A DNA stretch of 64,000 nucleotides from JACPVU01 sp964373255 (GTDB taxonomy: Archaea > Aenigmatarchaeota > Aenigmatarchaeia > GW2011-AR5): positions 3,071-67,070 of the forward strand of contig CAYJTG010000008.1 of the NCBI GenBank assembly GCA_964373255.1, read 5' to 3'. Shown in pieces: positions 43,934-52,262 of the stretch. Position 1 is the first letter of the stretch. The number at the start of each line of letters is the position of its first letter. The translations under genes and the position numbers were made by a program. Under the pieces are notes generated by a model. It saw nothing but the letters and a program-made list of their open reading frames with translations. It ran no database searches and had not been told where the DNA came from.

Positions 43934-44713
43934 TTAATTTAACCTATACCCACAATAAGGAAGCTCGTCGTCATCCAGAAATACTTCATCGCCTTCGACG
44001 GAAATGCGCCCGGAAGAAATAAGTTCAAGTGCTTTTACATAGGCAGGGCCGTCGCCTTCCGTCTTCATATAGTTCTGCAAAGAGGCTGCGCAATCCTCTG
44101 CCTTATCGATATCAAGTCCAACAGGAAAGGCCTTCGATTGAACAATAATAGGGCCTTCATCGAATTTCTCCCGTGCGATATGTATGGTCGATCTTGTTTC
44201 GCGCTCGCCGGCTACTATTGCGTCGTGCACCGAGTTTTCGCCTGTAAATTTTGGCTTAAGCTGAAAATGTTTCATGAGTTCTCCTGCTTTTTTTGAGGTG
44301 CACTGAGAAACGTCCAACCTCGGAAATCCTTCTCCGGCCAAAATCGCAAGGTCGGCGGGATGAACATTCAGTATCCTGTTATTATATTCTACAACCAGCG
44401 GATCTGAGACGACGTGCATGTAGCCTGACATGCAAATTAAATCAGGCCTGAATTTTTCTATTTCTCTTGTGAGCACCTCATAGAACCTTTTTCTTGAGTC
44501 AGGGTGTCTTGGGTCTAGTCCGTGGCTTTCATAGAATTTTCTTCTGCTTATGAAAATGTCATCTATATTGTTTGACCTGCACAGTTCCCTGCCTTTTGAG
44601 TGTTCGTTGTCGGTATACGCGCCTGTCACACGATAGAGGTCTCCGTAGTTTTCGTCCTGCAGCATTGCCTTCAGGCTGCTGGCTCCGCCAGAGAAAAAGA
44701 CTACAACATTCAT
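43934..44713 (-). CDS. purN: Phosphoribosylglycinamide formyltransferase-like protein
   Basis: 259 residues from the ATG at 44713 (MNVVVFFSGGASSLKAML), aligned with the usual PurN N-terminus; an ATG 33 bases earlier would add 11 residues. Formyltransferase features: PDLICMSGYMHVVS, ILNVHPADLA (catalytic His), and STIHIAREKFDEGPI. Transfers formyl from 10-formyl-THF to GAR. About 50 residues longer than typical PurN because of an insertion around 145-175. Follows purD by 35 bp. Confidence 0.88.
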   Translation of the reverse strand: MNVVVFFSGGASSLKAMLQDENYGDLYRVTGAYTDNEHSKGRELCRSNNIDDIFISRRKFYESHGLDPRHPDSRKRFYEVLTREIEKFRPDLICMSGYMHVVSDPLVVEYNNRILNVHPADLAILAGEGFPRLDVSQCTSKKAGELMKHFQLKPKFTGENSVHDAIVAGERETRSTIHIAREKFDEGPIIVQSKAFPVGLDIDKAEDCAASLQNYMKTEGDGPAYVKALELISSGRISVEGDEVFLDDDELPYCGYRLN

Positions 44714-44748
44714 TAATTCTTTTCCCGGAACATAGATTTGTTGCATTA

Positions 44749-46041
44749 TTATCTATTCCTAACAAGTTCGCGGTATCCAATGTCTTTTCTGAAATGCATT
44801 CCATCAAACTTTATGGTGTCTACTGCTTCGTAAGCCCTATTGCGCGCTTCTTCGATAGTTTTACCCAAGCCTGTAACCCCAAGAACACGCCCACCATTTG
44901 TATAGAACTTTCCGTCTTCGTATTTTGTGCCTGCATGAAAAACGTGTATGTTGTCTCTTTTAAGATCGAGGCCTGATATCAATTTGCCTTTTTCCGGTGA
45001 TTGTGGGTAGCCCTTTGATGCAAGAACAACACAAATAGCATATCCATCTTTCCACTTCAATTCAGGTGTTTTGCCATCAATTACGTCATTCAATGCTTCA
45101 TAGAAATCTGATTCCAGCAGCGACAGCACAGGCTGCGTTTCTGGATCGCCCATACGTACGTTGTATTCTAAGACATAAGGCTTCTCGTTGCTTATCATCA
45201 GTCCTGGGTATATTGCACCTGTATATGAAGTTTTATCGTGTCTAAGCCCAATCATTGTCTTGAACATTATTTCACTTTTAACTTTTTCATCCAATTTGCT
45301 TGTTACTAATCTGGTAGGTGCATAAGCACCCATGCCGCCTGTATTGGGTCCTTCATCGTTGTCGTGCAATCTTTTATGATCCTGAGAAGGCAAAAGAGGT
45401 ACAATAACCATGGCGTCGGAGTTTAACAATGCCATGAAGCTTGCTTCCTCACCAACAATATATTTTTCTATTACTATTTCATTGCCTGCGTCGCCAAACT
45501 CTTTGTCCTTCATAATTCGCCTTGCAGCTTCGATAGCGCTATCTTGCGTAAGCCCGGGCAGTGCGCCTTTGCCTGCAGCAAGCCCAGATGCTTTTACAAA
45601 AACAGGTCCTCTCCAATCATGCTCAAGGAAATCAAGGGCGTCGGAATAATTATAAAGTATCTTGTAACCTGCGGTGGGCACGGCATAAGTCTGCATAAAA
45701 TCTTTTGCGTATGCCTTATTGCCCTCTAGCTTAGCACCCGTTCTGGAAGGCCCAAGTAGCCTTAGTCCATTTTCTAAGAATAAATCAGCAATCCCATCTA
45801 CAAGCGGCTGCTCAGGTCCTACAACTGTCAGATCGATTTTATGTTCTTTTGCAAAATTTGCCAATGCTTGGTATTCGCTCACCTTTATAGGAACGCTTTC
45901 ACATTTTTGCCCCTGTCCTATTCCATCACTTCCAGGAGCGACGTAAACCTTTTCCACATGTGGCGACTGCACAAGCTTCCATGCAAGCGCATGTTCGCGC
46001 CCGCCAGATCCTACAACCATAACCTTGTCTTTTCCATTCAT
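44749..46041 (-). CDS. purD: Phosphoribosylamine-glycine ligase
   Basis: 430-residue ATP-grasp enzyme forming GAR. N-terminal VMVVGSGGREHALAW, ATP-grasp KASGLAAGKGAL, NTGGMGAYAPT and YNVRMGDPETQ are all canonical. First gene of the leftward operon purD-N-L-Q-S-M. A diverged homologue lies at 52381. Confidence 0.97.
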   Translation of the reverse strand: MNGKDKVMVVGSGGREHALAWKLVQSPHVEKVYVAPGSDGIGQGQKCESVPIKVSEYQALANFAKEHKIDLTVVGPEQPLVDGIADLFLENGLRLLGPSRTGAKLEGNKAYAKDFMQTYAVPTAGYKILYNYSDALDFLEHDWRGPVFVKASGLAAGKGALPGLTQDSAIEAARRIMKDKEFGDAGNEIVIEKYIVGEEASFMALLNSDAMVIVPLLPSQDHKRLHDNDEGPNTGGMGAYAPTRLVTSKLDEKVKSEIMFKTMIGLRHDKTSYTGAIYPGLMISNEKPYVLEYNVRMGDPETQPVLSLLESDFYEALNDVIDGKTPELKWKDGYAICVVLASKGYPQSPEKGKLISGLDLKRDNIHVFHAGTKYEDGKFYTNGGRVLGVTGLGKTIEEARNRAYEAVDTIKFDGMHFRKDIGYRELVRNR

Positions 46042-46206
46042 ATTACCACCTCAACGTCTTTTGCCGCGCGTCTGCTGAACTTATGAAATTTTTATTTGCC
46101 AATAATACGCAACGAAACCTTTTATTCATGAGGCACTAATTTTTCGCATTACAACAAAATTACGAAAGTGTTGCACAACTGAAGCCTTAAAAGCTTTGTC
46201 TAAAAA

Positions 46207-46283
46207 GTATAAGGACTAGCCCGGCTGGAAAAACTGGGAGTAAGTAATGCTAATCTACTTATTCTTGTTTTTCGTCCGGATAC
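46207..46283 (+). promoter_or_regulatory. Cloverleaf-like structured segment upstream of eS6
   Basis: GTATaaGGAC (46207-46216) pairs with GTCCggATAC (46274-46283). Two inner hairpins, CCCGG/CTGGG (46220-46238) and AGTAAGTA/TACTTATT (46239-46263), sit inside. The shape recalls the A/B elements, but sequence and flanks do not match and no target duplication is seen. It may be an RNA leader element of the eS6 transcript. Confidence 0.4.
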
Positions 46284-46314
46284 TTAATCAAAAGGGAAGA
46301 TAATAATTGAATGG

Positions 46315-46376
46315 AAAGGTTTGCAAGACCCAGATTCTTTTGGGGTTCGATACAGACCTTTTCTTACAAGAAAAGG
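46315..46376 (+). promoter_or_regulatory. Structured leader of the eS6 gene
   Basis: AAAGGTTTG (46315-46323) pairs with CAGACCTTT (46353-46361); CCTTTTCTT (46357-46365) alternatively pairs with AAGAAAAGG (46368-46376) 8 bases before the ATG. The two share five bases. Contains the same GGGGTTC...AGACC block as the EF-1A and adk leaders. Confidence 0.55.
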
Positions 46377-46384
46377 GATGTATT

Positions 46385-46819
46385 ATGGCAGTATTCAAAT
46401 TTGTATTGGGGCACAAAGGAAAGAGCTATCAAATTGAAAAAGACCAGAAGGACGCGCCTGTGTTAGGAAAAAAGATCGGCGACACAATACAAGGCGATTT
46501 CCTAGGTCTTGCTGGCTATGAGTTTCAGATTAGCGGAGGCTCTGACAAGGACGGCTTTCCGATGAGAAAGGACATAGAAGGCGTCATGAGAAGGAAAATA
46601 CTTATAGGCGAAGGCACTGGATTTCACACGGACGTTGAAGGCCTCCACAGAAGAAGAACGCTCCGTGGCAACACAATAGCCGCCGATATCACCCAGGTAA
46701 ACTGCAGGGTCGTCAAAGAAGGTCAAAAACCAATAGAAGAAATATTCGTCAAGAATGAACCTAAAGAAGAAGTGAAGGAAGAGGCAAAAGAAGTTAAAAA
46801 AGATGAGAAGAAAGAATAA
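46385..46819 (+). CDS. rps6e: Ribosomal protein eS6
   Basis: 144 residues from the ATG at 46385. GKSYQIE, LGKKIGDTIQGDFLGLAGYE, GGSDKDGFPMRKDI and LHRRRTLRGNTI are the family hallmarks of this archaeal/eukaryotic 30S protein. The C-terminal 30 residues are a Lys/Glu-rich tail. A 78-base in-frame extension covers the structured leader and is rejected. Followed by two tiny membrane-protein genes and aIF2-gamma. Confidence 0.96.
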   Translation: MAVFKFVLGHKGKSYQIEKDQKDAPVLGKKIGDTIQGDFLGLAGYEFQISGGSDKDGFPMRKDIEGVMRRKILIGEGTGFHTDVEGLHRRRTLRGNTIAADITQVNCRVVKEGQKPIEEIFVKNEPKEEVKEEAKEVKKDEKKE

Positions 46820-46832
46820 ATATGATGATACT

Positions 46833-46925
46833 ATGTCGCACTGGACGAAATTCGATCATATTACATTTTTGATAGCATTCATACTGGCAATAATAAATTT
46901 ATTTTATAATGAAACAAAAAAATAG
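46833..46925 (+). CDS. 30-residue membrane peptide, short paralogue of the next gene
   Basis: MSHWTKFDHITFLIAFILAI then NLFYNETKK. It closely matches the start of the following 61-residue protein (MPYWTKFGHVIFLIALIL), showing a tandem duplication with loss of the second half. One hydrophobic helix. Ten bases separate it from its partner, so both are likely co-transcribed with eS6. Function unknown. Confidence 0.65.
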   Translation: MSHWTKFDHITFLIAFILAIINLFYNETKK

Positions 46926-46934
46926 GGTGATGTT

Positions 46935-47120
46935 ATGCCGTACTGGACAAAGTTTGGTCATGTAATATTCCTGATAGCGCTTATACTTTCAGGAATAAAC
47001 ATTATTCTATTCGACAAAAAAATTGCAATACTCGCCTTCGTACTGCTGATAGCAGCATTGGTGTACGACATTTACAAAACCAAAAAAGACGTCCACAAAA
47101 AAGTTGAGTCTTTTATATAA
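46935..47120 (+). CDS. 61-residue two-helix membrane protein
   Basis: MPYWTKFGHVIFLIALILSG, a short charged turn (FDKK), a second helix (IAILAFVLLIAALVY) and a basic tail. Preceded by AGGGTGATGTT, a strong site. Overlaps the longest possible frame of aIF2-gamma but not its likely start. Unknown role; conserved neighbour identity with the 30-residue peptide supports that both are real. Confidence 0.7.
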   Translation: MPYWTKFGHVIFLIALILSGINIILFDKKIAILAFVLLIAALVYDIYKTKKDVHKKVESFI

Positions 47121-47154
47121 ACACAATTCACAAATCAAAAAAGAAAGTTTAGGG

Positions 47155-48393
47155 GTGATCCGTTTCAATAATAAATCAGAAAACAAAGAGAAAAATATTC
47201 CTGAAGTAAATATAGGGATGGTTGGCCACGTCGACCACGGGAAGACTTCATTGACACAGACACTCACAGGAAAGTGGACAGGCACGCACAGCGAGGAGCT
47301 CAAAAGAGGCATCACAATAAGGCTCGGCTACGCCGACGCCACATTTTACCGTTGTGAAAAATGCGGTGCTTATTCTTCATCAGACAAATGCCCTGCATGC
47401 TTTGAGCCGACGACTGTTTCTAGGACCGTTTCATTCATAGACGCGCCTGGCCATGAAACGCTCATGGCTACGGTGCTGTCAGGCGCATCGCTCATGGACG
47501 GCGCGCTTCTCGTCATAGCCGCTGATGAAGAGTGCCCACAGCCGCAGACGTCAGAGCACCTTAAGGCGCTTGATATCGTGGGCATAAAGAATATAGTTAT
47601 AGTGCAGAACAAAATAGATCTTGTGCCCGAGCAACAGGCACAAAAACACTATGACCAGATAAAAAAATTTGTAAAGGGGACCGTTGCTGAAAATGCGCCG
47701 GTTATTCCGATAAGCGCGGTACACAACGCAAATACAGACATCCTTATCGAAACCATAGAAAAGGCTATACCAACACCAGACAGAGACATTGGCGCTGATC
47801 CAAAGTTCTATGTTGCGCGGTCCTTTGACATAAACAGGCCTGGCACAGACATAAATGACCTGAAAGGCGCGGTAGCGGGCGGCTCGCTCGTGCAGGGCGT
47901 AGTAGAAAAAGGGCAGAAAATAGAAATCCGGCCTGGCGTGAAGATCGGGGAAAAATGGACACCTCTAATAAGCAGAATTGTAGAAATAGTTCATGGCGGG
48001 TCAAACGTTTCAGCGGCAAAACCGGGCGGACTCGTAGCTTTGCAGACAGAACTCGATCCATCACTGACAAAGGGGGATGGCCTGTCGGGAAACATTATAG
48101 GCCTTCCGGAAAAGCTGCCGCCCATACACGAAGAACTGAAATTAAAAATATCATTGTTCGATTACGTCATTGGCGTTGGCGGAAACCAGAAGATTCCTAA
48201 AATAAATCTAGGCGTGCCGCTTGTTCTCACGGCTGCTATAGCGAAAAGCGTCGGTGTCGTGACGTCAGCAAAAAAAGACAGCATATCAATAAAACTCAAG
48301 ATTCCGATATGCGCAGAAAAAGACGACAGGGTAGCCATAGCCATGCAAGTTTCTGGCCGATGGCACCTGGTTGGGTACGGCGTGATATTGTGA
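47155..48393 (+). CDS. eif2g: Translation initiation factor 2, gamma subunit
   Basis: 412 residues if started at the GTG at 47155. GHVDHGKTSL, the zinc knuckle CEKCGAY ... CPACFEP, DAPGHETLM and QNKID identify aIF2-gamma, which carries initiator Met-tRNA to the small subunit. The start is unusual: the GTG lies within a perfect GGTGATC site and no ATG, GTG or TTG follows at the normal distance, so either the GTG is used or a non-standard codon such as ATT/ATC nearby. Confidence 0.95.
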   Translation: MIRFNNKSENKEKNIPEVNIGMVGHVDHGKTSLTQTLTGKWTGTHSEELKRGITIRLGYADATFYRCEKCGAYSSSDKCPACFEPTTVSRTVSFIDAPGHETLMATVLSGASLMDGALLVIAADEECPQPQTSEHLKALDIVGIKNIVIVQNKIDLVPEQQAQKHYDQIKKFVKGTVAENAPVIPISAVHNANTDILIETIEKAIPTPDRDIGADPKFYVARSFDINRPGTDINDLKGAVAGGSLVQGVVEKGQKIEIRPGVKIGEKWTPLISRIVEIVHGGSNVSAAKPGGLVALQTELDPSLTKGDGLSGNIIGLPEKLPPIHEELKLKISLFDYVIGVGGNQKIPKINLGVPLVLTAAIAKSVGVVTSAKKDSISIKLKIPICAEKDDRVAIAMQVSGRWHLVGYGVIL

Positions 48394-48442
48394 TCAGAGA
48401 GAAGATAAACATAAATATGCGTATGCGCTTTTGCAGTCAATT

Positions 48443-48526
48443 CTAGAAGTATGGTTCCTCGTGCATTTTCTGGAAGAACCATTGCCTCAATTTTCTCTTG
48501 GTTTCTTCTTCATCTTCCTCTGCCAT
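48443..48526 (-). CDS. 27-residue acidic/basic mini-protein, leaderless
   Basis: MAEEDEEETKRKLRQWFFQK then MHEEPYF. An acidic start, a basic amphipathic middle and an aromatic end. TTTTATATAAAA at about 48541-48552 lies 15-26 bases upstream on its strand, a typical spacing for leaderless archaeal genes. It sits between aIF2-gamma (convergent) and the HTH-CBS gene (divergent). Not recognised; too short to be certain. Confidence 0.5.
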   Translation of the reverse strand: MAEEDEEETKRKLRQWFFQKMHEEPYF

Positions 48527-48623
48527 AAAGAAACTATGGGTTTTTATATAAAATACCCGACTGACACAAATATTCCTAAAGGAATATTGTATTTTTAAAG
48601 ATTTCAGCGATAAATATCCTTGT

Positions 48624-49193
48624 GTGGTCGACGTGCTTCCTGACATAAGAGATATTGTACGAAAACGAAAAACGCTGGGAATAACCCAGAAAGAACTGGC
48701 CAGGTTGTCTATGGTGAGCCAGTCTTTCATAGCGAAGCTCGAATCAGGCCTGGTAAATCCGTCGTACAACAACGTAAAGAACCTGCTGGAGATCCTCGAA
48801 AACATCGAGCGTGAAAAAGGCAAGGATTCCATAGAAAAACAGCTCTACCATAAAAGAATTGTGACACTCGCTCCGGAAGACACTATATACAGGGCTGCCA
48901 AGATCATGAAAAAATACAGCATACACCAGGTTCCTGTTTTTGACGACAATGCACAAATCGGCAGTGTCACCCACAGGACGATCATAGACAAAATGATATC
49001 GAGTGGCGTAAAGGATTTCTCAAAAATCAAGACAAAGGACGTCATGGAAGAGCCATTTCCTGTTGTGCAGGCAAACTCTCCGCTCTCTGTAGTTTCAGAG
49101 CTTCTCAAATATAATCCCGCGGTGCTCATAACAAGGAAATCAAAATTTGTGGGCATAGTAACAAAAACAGACTTCATCAAATCAATAAAGTGA
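48624..49193 (+). CDS. HTH-CBS transcriptional regulator
   Basis: 189 residues. An XRE-type helix-turn-helix at about 8-62 (ITQKELARLSMVSQSFIAKLESG) is fused to two CBS domains (about 72-188, e.g. ILAAKIMKKYSIHQVPVFDD-like and KTKDVMEEPFPVV). CBS pairs bind adenosyl ligands such as AMP or SAM, so this is probably a ligand-sensing repressor. This domain order is common in archaea. Starts at GTG; a second GTG three codons later is possible. Overlaps the next gene by 4 bp. Confidence 0.88.
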   Translation: MVDVLPDIRDIVRKRKTLGITQKELARLSMVSQSFIAKLESGLVNPSYNNVKNLLEILENIEREKGKDSIEKQLYHKRIVTLAPEDTIYRAAKIMKKYSIHQVPVFDDNAQIGSVTHRTIIDKMISSGVKDFSKIKTKDVMEEPFPVVQANSPLSVVSELLKYNPAVLITRKSKFVGIVTKTDFIKSIK

Positions 49194-49909
49194 ATATTAT
49201 GCAGAACGTGTTCAGCAGCGAATTTCTGGAAATGTACAAAAATGGCCAGAGAGAATTCGAAAACATAAATTTGCAGTATACGGATATTTTTGGCACTACG
49301 TTAAATGATATTATAATAAAAGACTCAAAGCTGTTTTTCGTTACGTTCCGTAACTGTGATTTCAGCAATGCGAAACTAATAAACTGCGAGATATTCTTCG
49401 CGACATTTCTGGGTGGTAATTTTGAAAATGCGCTTTTTGAGAGGTGTGTAATAGACTTGACGCTGTTCGAGAACATAACTGCGAAGAATACAAAATTTTC
49501 AAAATCCAAGATTTCCTGGTCCGGCATATTGGGTACAATAGGAACGGTTGATTTGTTGTCTTCTGATACTTTCAAGCTAATAACACACGTATCACAGATA
49601 ACGCAGCAGTATGTTGATGAGGTTGCGGTAAGAATATGGCCGCTTATAGACACACTCGATATATCAATAAGAGCAAAAATGAAGGAAGAGTTCCAAAGAG
49701 AGGCAAAGGAATACAACGTCAAAATACCAAATAAGCAAAGCGACAAATCTCATTACGGAGACCATTCAAAAGGCGGCGGTCATGAAAATATGGGGTCCGT
49801 GTATGGCAGTACAGTGCAAAATTTCAGCAATACTGTTATAACTGCGTACAACAAGGCTCATCCTTATCAAGCAAAGAAGCCATATCAGCATGACAGTGAA
49901 TACAGATAA
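49190..49909 (+). CDS. Pentapeptide-repeat-like protein
   Basis: 239 residues. About 25-110 contain A(D/N)Lxx-like five-residue periodicity (FRNCDFSNAKLINCEIFFAT, then GGNFENALFERCVID), consistent with a short right-handed quadrilateral helix. A helical region and a His/Gly-rich, low-complexity tail follow. The GTG at 49190 overlaps the preceding stop (GTGA); an ATG three codons later is the alternative. Coupled to the HTH-CBS gene; role unknown. Confidence 0.65.
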   Translation: MNIMQNVFSSEFLEMYKNGQREFENINLQYTDIFGTTLNDIIIKDSKLFFVTFRNCDFSNAKLINCEIFFATFLGGNFENALFERCVIDLTLFENITAKNTKFSKSKISWSGILGTIGTVDLLSSDTFKLITHVSQITQQYVDEVAVRIWPLIDTLDISIRAKMKEEFQREAKEYNVKIPNKQSDKSHYGDHSKGGGHENMGSVYGSTVQNFSNTVITAYNKAHPYQAKKPYQHDSEYR

Positions 49910-49926
49910 TTGATTTGGTGTCATTC

Positions 49927-50550
49927 ATGCTAGCAGATGTTTCAAAGACAATACAAATTCTGAAAAAAGAATATCCTAATGCAAAATACTATCTGAACTT
50001 TTCGAATCCATTAGAGCTTTTGGTCGCAGCAATATTGTCTGCGCAAGTTCGCGACGAGGTTGTCAATTCTACAACAAAATTCCTGTTCAAGAAATACAAG
50101 ACTGCGAAAGACTATACAAAGCTTGATGACAATGATATAAAATCAATAACATTCTACAGGAACAAGGCAAAAAACATCAGGGAAGCGTGCAGGATTATTG
50201 CCGAGAAGCATAATGGCAGTGTTCCGGATACAATGGAAGAACTGACAGAATTGCCAGGCATCGGCCGCAAGACAGCAAATGCGATCCTCATAAATGCATT
50301 TGGCAAGGTTGTAGGAATACCATGTGACACACATGTGATACGCCTTTCCTATCGTCTTGGGTGGACAAAAAACAAGAATCCTGACAAGATCGAGCAGGAC
50401 TTGATGAATATAGTCCCAAAAGCCGACTGGAAAAAGATACCGTATCTTCTGAAAGACCACGGCCGCGCTGTATGCAAGCCCGCACCGGAGTGCAGTAGAT
50501 GCATTCTAGGTGACGTGTGCCCGAAGACGGGCGTGACGAAGAGGTTATAA
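49927..50550 (+). CDS. nth: Endonuclease III
   Basis: 207 residues from the ATG at 49927 with GGTG upstream. Helix-hairpin-helix LPGIGRKTANAIL carries the catalytic Lys, PCDTHVIRL the catalytic Asp, and the C-terminus a [4Fe-4S] cluster loop with C-x6-C-x2-C-x5-C spacing (CKPAPECSRCILGDVC). It removes oxidised pyrimidines and cleaves the abasic site. SAQVRD replaces the usual SAQATD. Single gene with no obvious operon partners. Confidence 0.94.
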   Translation: MLADVSKTIQILKKEYPNAKYYLNFSNPLELLVAAILSAQVRDEVVNSTTKFLFKKYKTAKDYTKLDDNDIKSITFYRNKAKNIREACRIIAEKHNGSVPDTMEELTELPGIGRKTANAILINAFGKVVGIPCDTHVIRLSYRLGWTKNKNPDKIEQDLMNIVPKADWKKIPYLLKDHGRAVCKPAPECSRCILGDVCPKTGVTKRL

Positions 50551-50627
50551 ATGAATATTTATTTTCTTGTTAACTCAAAAAGTTTAACATTAAAGCCTTT
50601 TTTAAAGATTATTTTTAAAATACTTTT

Positions 50628-51332
50628 ATGGCATTTGAACTCATAATCTTCTGGATAATTGCAGTAAGCGCATTTACATTGCTTGGTGCGTGGTACGTAA
50701 GAAAATACGAACGCCCAGATATGCTGATAGGATTATACGTTGCATTTATTCTTGTATCTAACTTCACGGCACAAAAAATAACGACATATGATTTGGGATT
50801 TGCATCGTTTGTTACGGGTGCGACCGTACTAGTATTTTCTGTTACTTTTCTTCTTACTGATATCGTCAATGAAAAATTCGGACGAAAAGAAACACAGAAA
50901 ATGATTGCAATCGGTGTACTCACGCAGATCGCTGCGTCGGTGTTCATTTATTTGGTCCTTTCATTGCCGCCTGCGCCGTTCTGGCAAAATCAAGCCGTCT
51001 TCGAACAAATATTCGGCTTAGTTCCAAGAATTCTCATAGCATCTTGGATTGCATTCTTTGTAAGCGAAAATGCCGATGCGTACATTTTTGCATGGTTCAA
51101 GAAACTTACAAAAGGCAGGCGTTTATGGGCAAGAAATGCATTCAGTTCGCTGCCGTCGATGACGCTGGATTCGTTTTTGTTCGTTCCTTTGGGGTTTTAT
51201 GGAGTGCTGCCAACAGAAGTATTAGGTACTGTAATGATTGGTTTACTTGTAACAAAATATCTTGTAGGATTAGTCGACATACCATTCATGTACCTTAACA
51301 GGTGGATAATGTACGGGAAAGTGAGACTATAA
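50628..51332 (+). CDS. Queuosine-precursor-type transporter (YhhQ/QPTR family)
   Basis: 234 residues, about six membrane helices. LLTDIVNEKFGRKE and RNAFSSLPSMTLDSFLF are strong family signatures. Bacterial members import preQ0/preQ1; in archaea the precursor could feed archaeosine synthesis. Preceded by a 77-bp A+T-rich gap with a TTTTTAAAG-type promoter. Convergent with the acetyltransferase gene. Confidence 0.88.
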   Translation: MAFELIIFWIIAVSAFTLLGAWYVRKYERPDMLIGLYVAFILVSNFTAQKITTYDLGFASFVTGATVLVFSVTFLLTDIVNEKFGRKETQKMIAIGVLTQIAASVFIYLVLSLPPAPFWQNQAVFEQIFGLVPRILIASWIAFFVSENADAYIFAWFKKLTKGRRLWARNAFSSLPSMTLDSFLFVPLGFYGVLPTEVLGTVMIGLLVTKYLVGLVDIPFMYLNRWIMYGKVRL

Positions 51333-51869
51333 TTCCTTGACGCATATTCCGAATGTCAGACCAGATTTTGTTGTAACTTCTTCCATTAATGCCCATCCAT
51401 GCTTTTGAATAAAGTTTAGGGAAATTTTATTCATCCACGGCCTTAGAGCAACAGCACCATACGCAATGCCTATAGAATGCTGAAGTGCTTCTTCTGCTGT
51501 CCTGTAATACAAAAGCCCTCCATAAGGTTTCTTGAAAAATTCGGGACGCACGCACAGCTGATCCAGATATATGAATGGTCCTGGAAATGAAATTGTTTTT
51601 TCTATAATTTCATCAGAAGCAGCGTATGAATCGTCTTTTTTCAATTTTTTTAAAAAGCCAGAGGAGTAGGCAATAGAGAATCCTACTATTTCATTCGTTC
51701 CTGAGACAAAGGCAAAAGGATTATTGAGTATTCTTTTCCTGTAACTTTCTTCGCTTAACCTGTACTCGACTAATCCGTATTCCTTACTGGTATTTCGATC
51801 AACACACAGTTCGTCAGCTATTCTCTTGATAGCACTTACGTCTCCTACAATTGCATTTCTGATAGACAC
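51327..51869 (-). CDS. GNAT-family acetyltransferase
   Basis: 180 residues. IRNAIVGDVSAIKRIADELC at the start, IVGFSIAYSSGFL as beta4 and YLDQLCVRPEFFKKPYGGLL as the acetyl-CoA loop (Q/R-x-x-G/A variant) define the fold. Substrate unknown. Its end overlaps the transporter end by 6 bp on the opposite strand. Confidence 0.8.
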   Translation of the reverse strand: MSIRNAIVGDVSAIKRIADELCVDRNTSKEYGLVEYRLSEESYRKRILNNPFAFVSGTNEIVGFSIAYSSGFLKKLKKDDSYAASDEIIEKTISFPGPFIYLDQLCVRPEFFKKPYGGLLYYRTAEEALQHSIGIAYGAVALRPWMNKISLNFIQKHGWALMEEVTTKSGLTFGICVKEL

Positions 51870-51899
51870 GATAAAAAGAACTCTAAAAAGTTCTTAAAC

Positions 51900-52181
51900 T
51901 TATAAATAATATCCATGCCCCGTGAAATCCCTGAAAAGTTCTCTGCCTTCTTCTGTGAGCTCGGCCACGATGTTGTCGCCGCTGCCTTTTTTCAGCGAGA
52001 TTATTCCTATGCCAGCCAGTGTTTCCAGTGTGTCTATCTCATTGAAGTCCCTTGTTGTGTATTGTCCATTGCCAGAATCAAATATACGCCTGACCCAGTG
52101 AGAAACAGACGTTAGATATTTGTTAACGCTGTTCTTATCAGCGCTCTTTTCTAATTCGTTTTTCAGGTCTCTGACTTTCAT
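51900..52181 (-). CDS. Small winged-helix-like protein, 93 residues
   Basis: The C-terminal part DTLETLAGIGIISLKKGSGD ... AELTEEGRELFRDF has the recognition-helix plus wing pattern of small wHTH proteins; the N-terminal half is helical (LKNELEKSADKNSVNKYLTS). GACGACTATAAATAATTA about 25 bp before the ATG is a good TATA region and is nearly the same as that of the lipoprotein-like gene at 5371. Possibly a regulator; its target is unknown. Confidence 0.6.
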   Translation of the reverse strand: MKVRDLKNELEKSADKNSVNKYLTSVSHWVRRIFDSGNGQYTTRDFNEIDTLETLAGIGIISLKKGSGDNIVAELTEEGRELFRDFTGHGYYL

Positions 52182-52262
52182 ATTTATCGAAATAACGTTG
52201 TAATGTAATTATTTATAGTCGTCAAAGAAAACAATCAGCATATAATTTTCTTGGACTCCTAA

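Noticed and set aside
46207..46283. Segment before eS6 as a ninth family A element
   Set aside because: It lacks the GACGTGAGAG and CTAGCTG core, the terminal repeats and target duplications.
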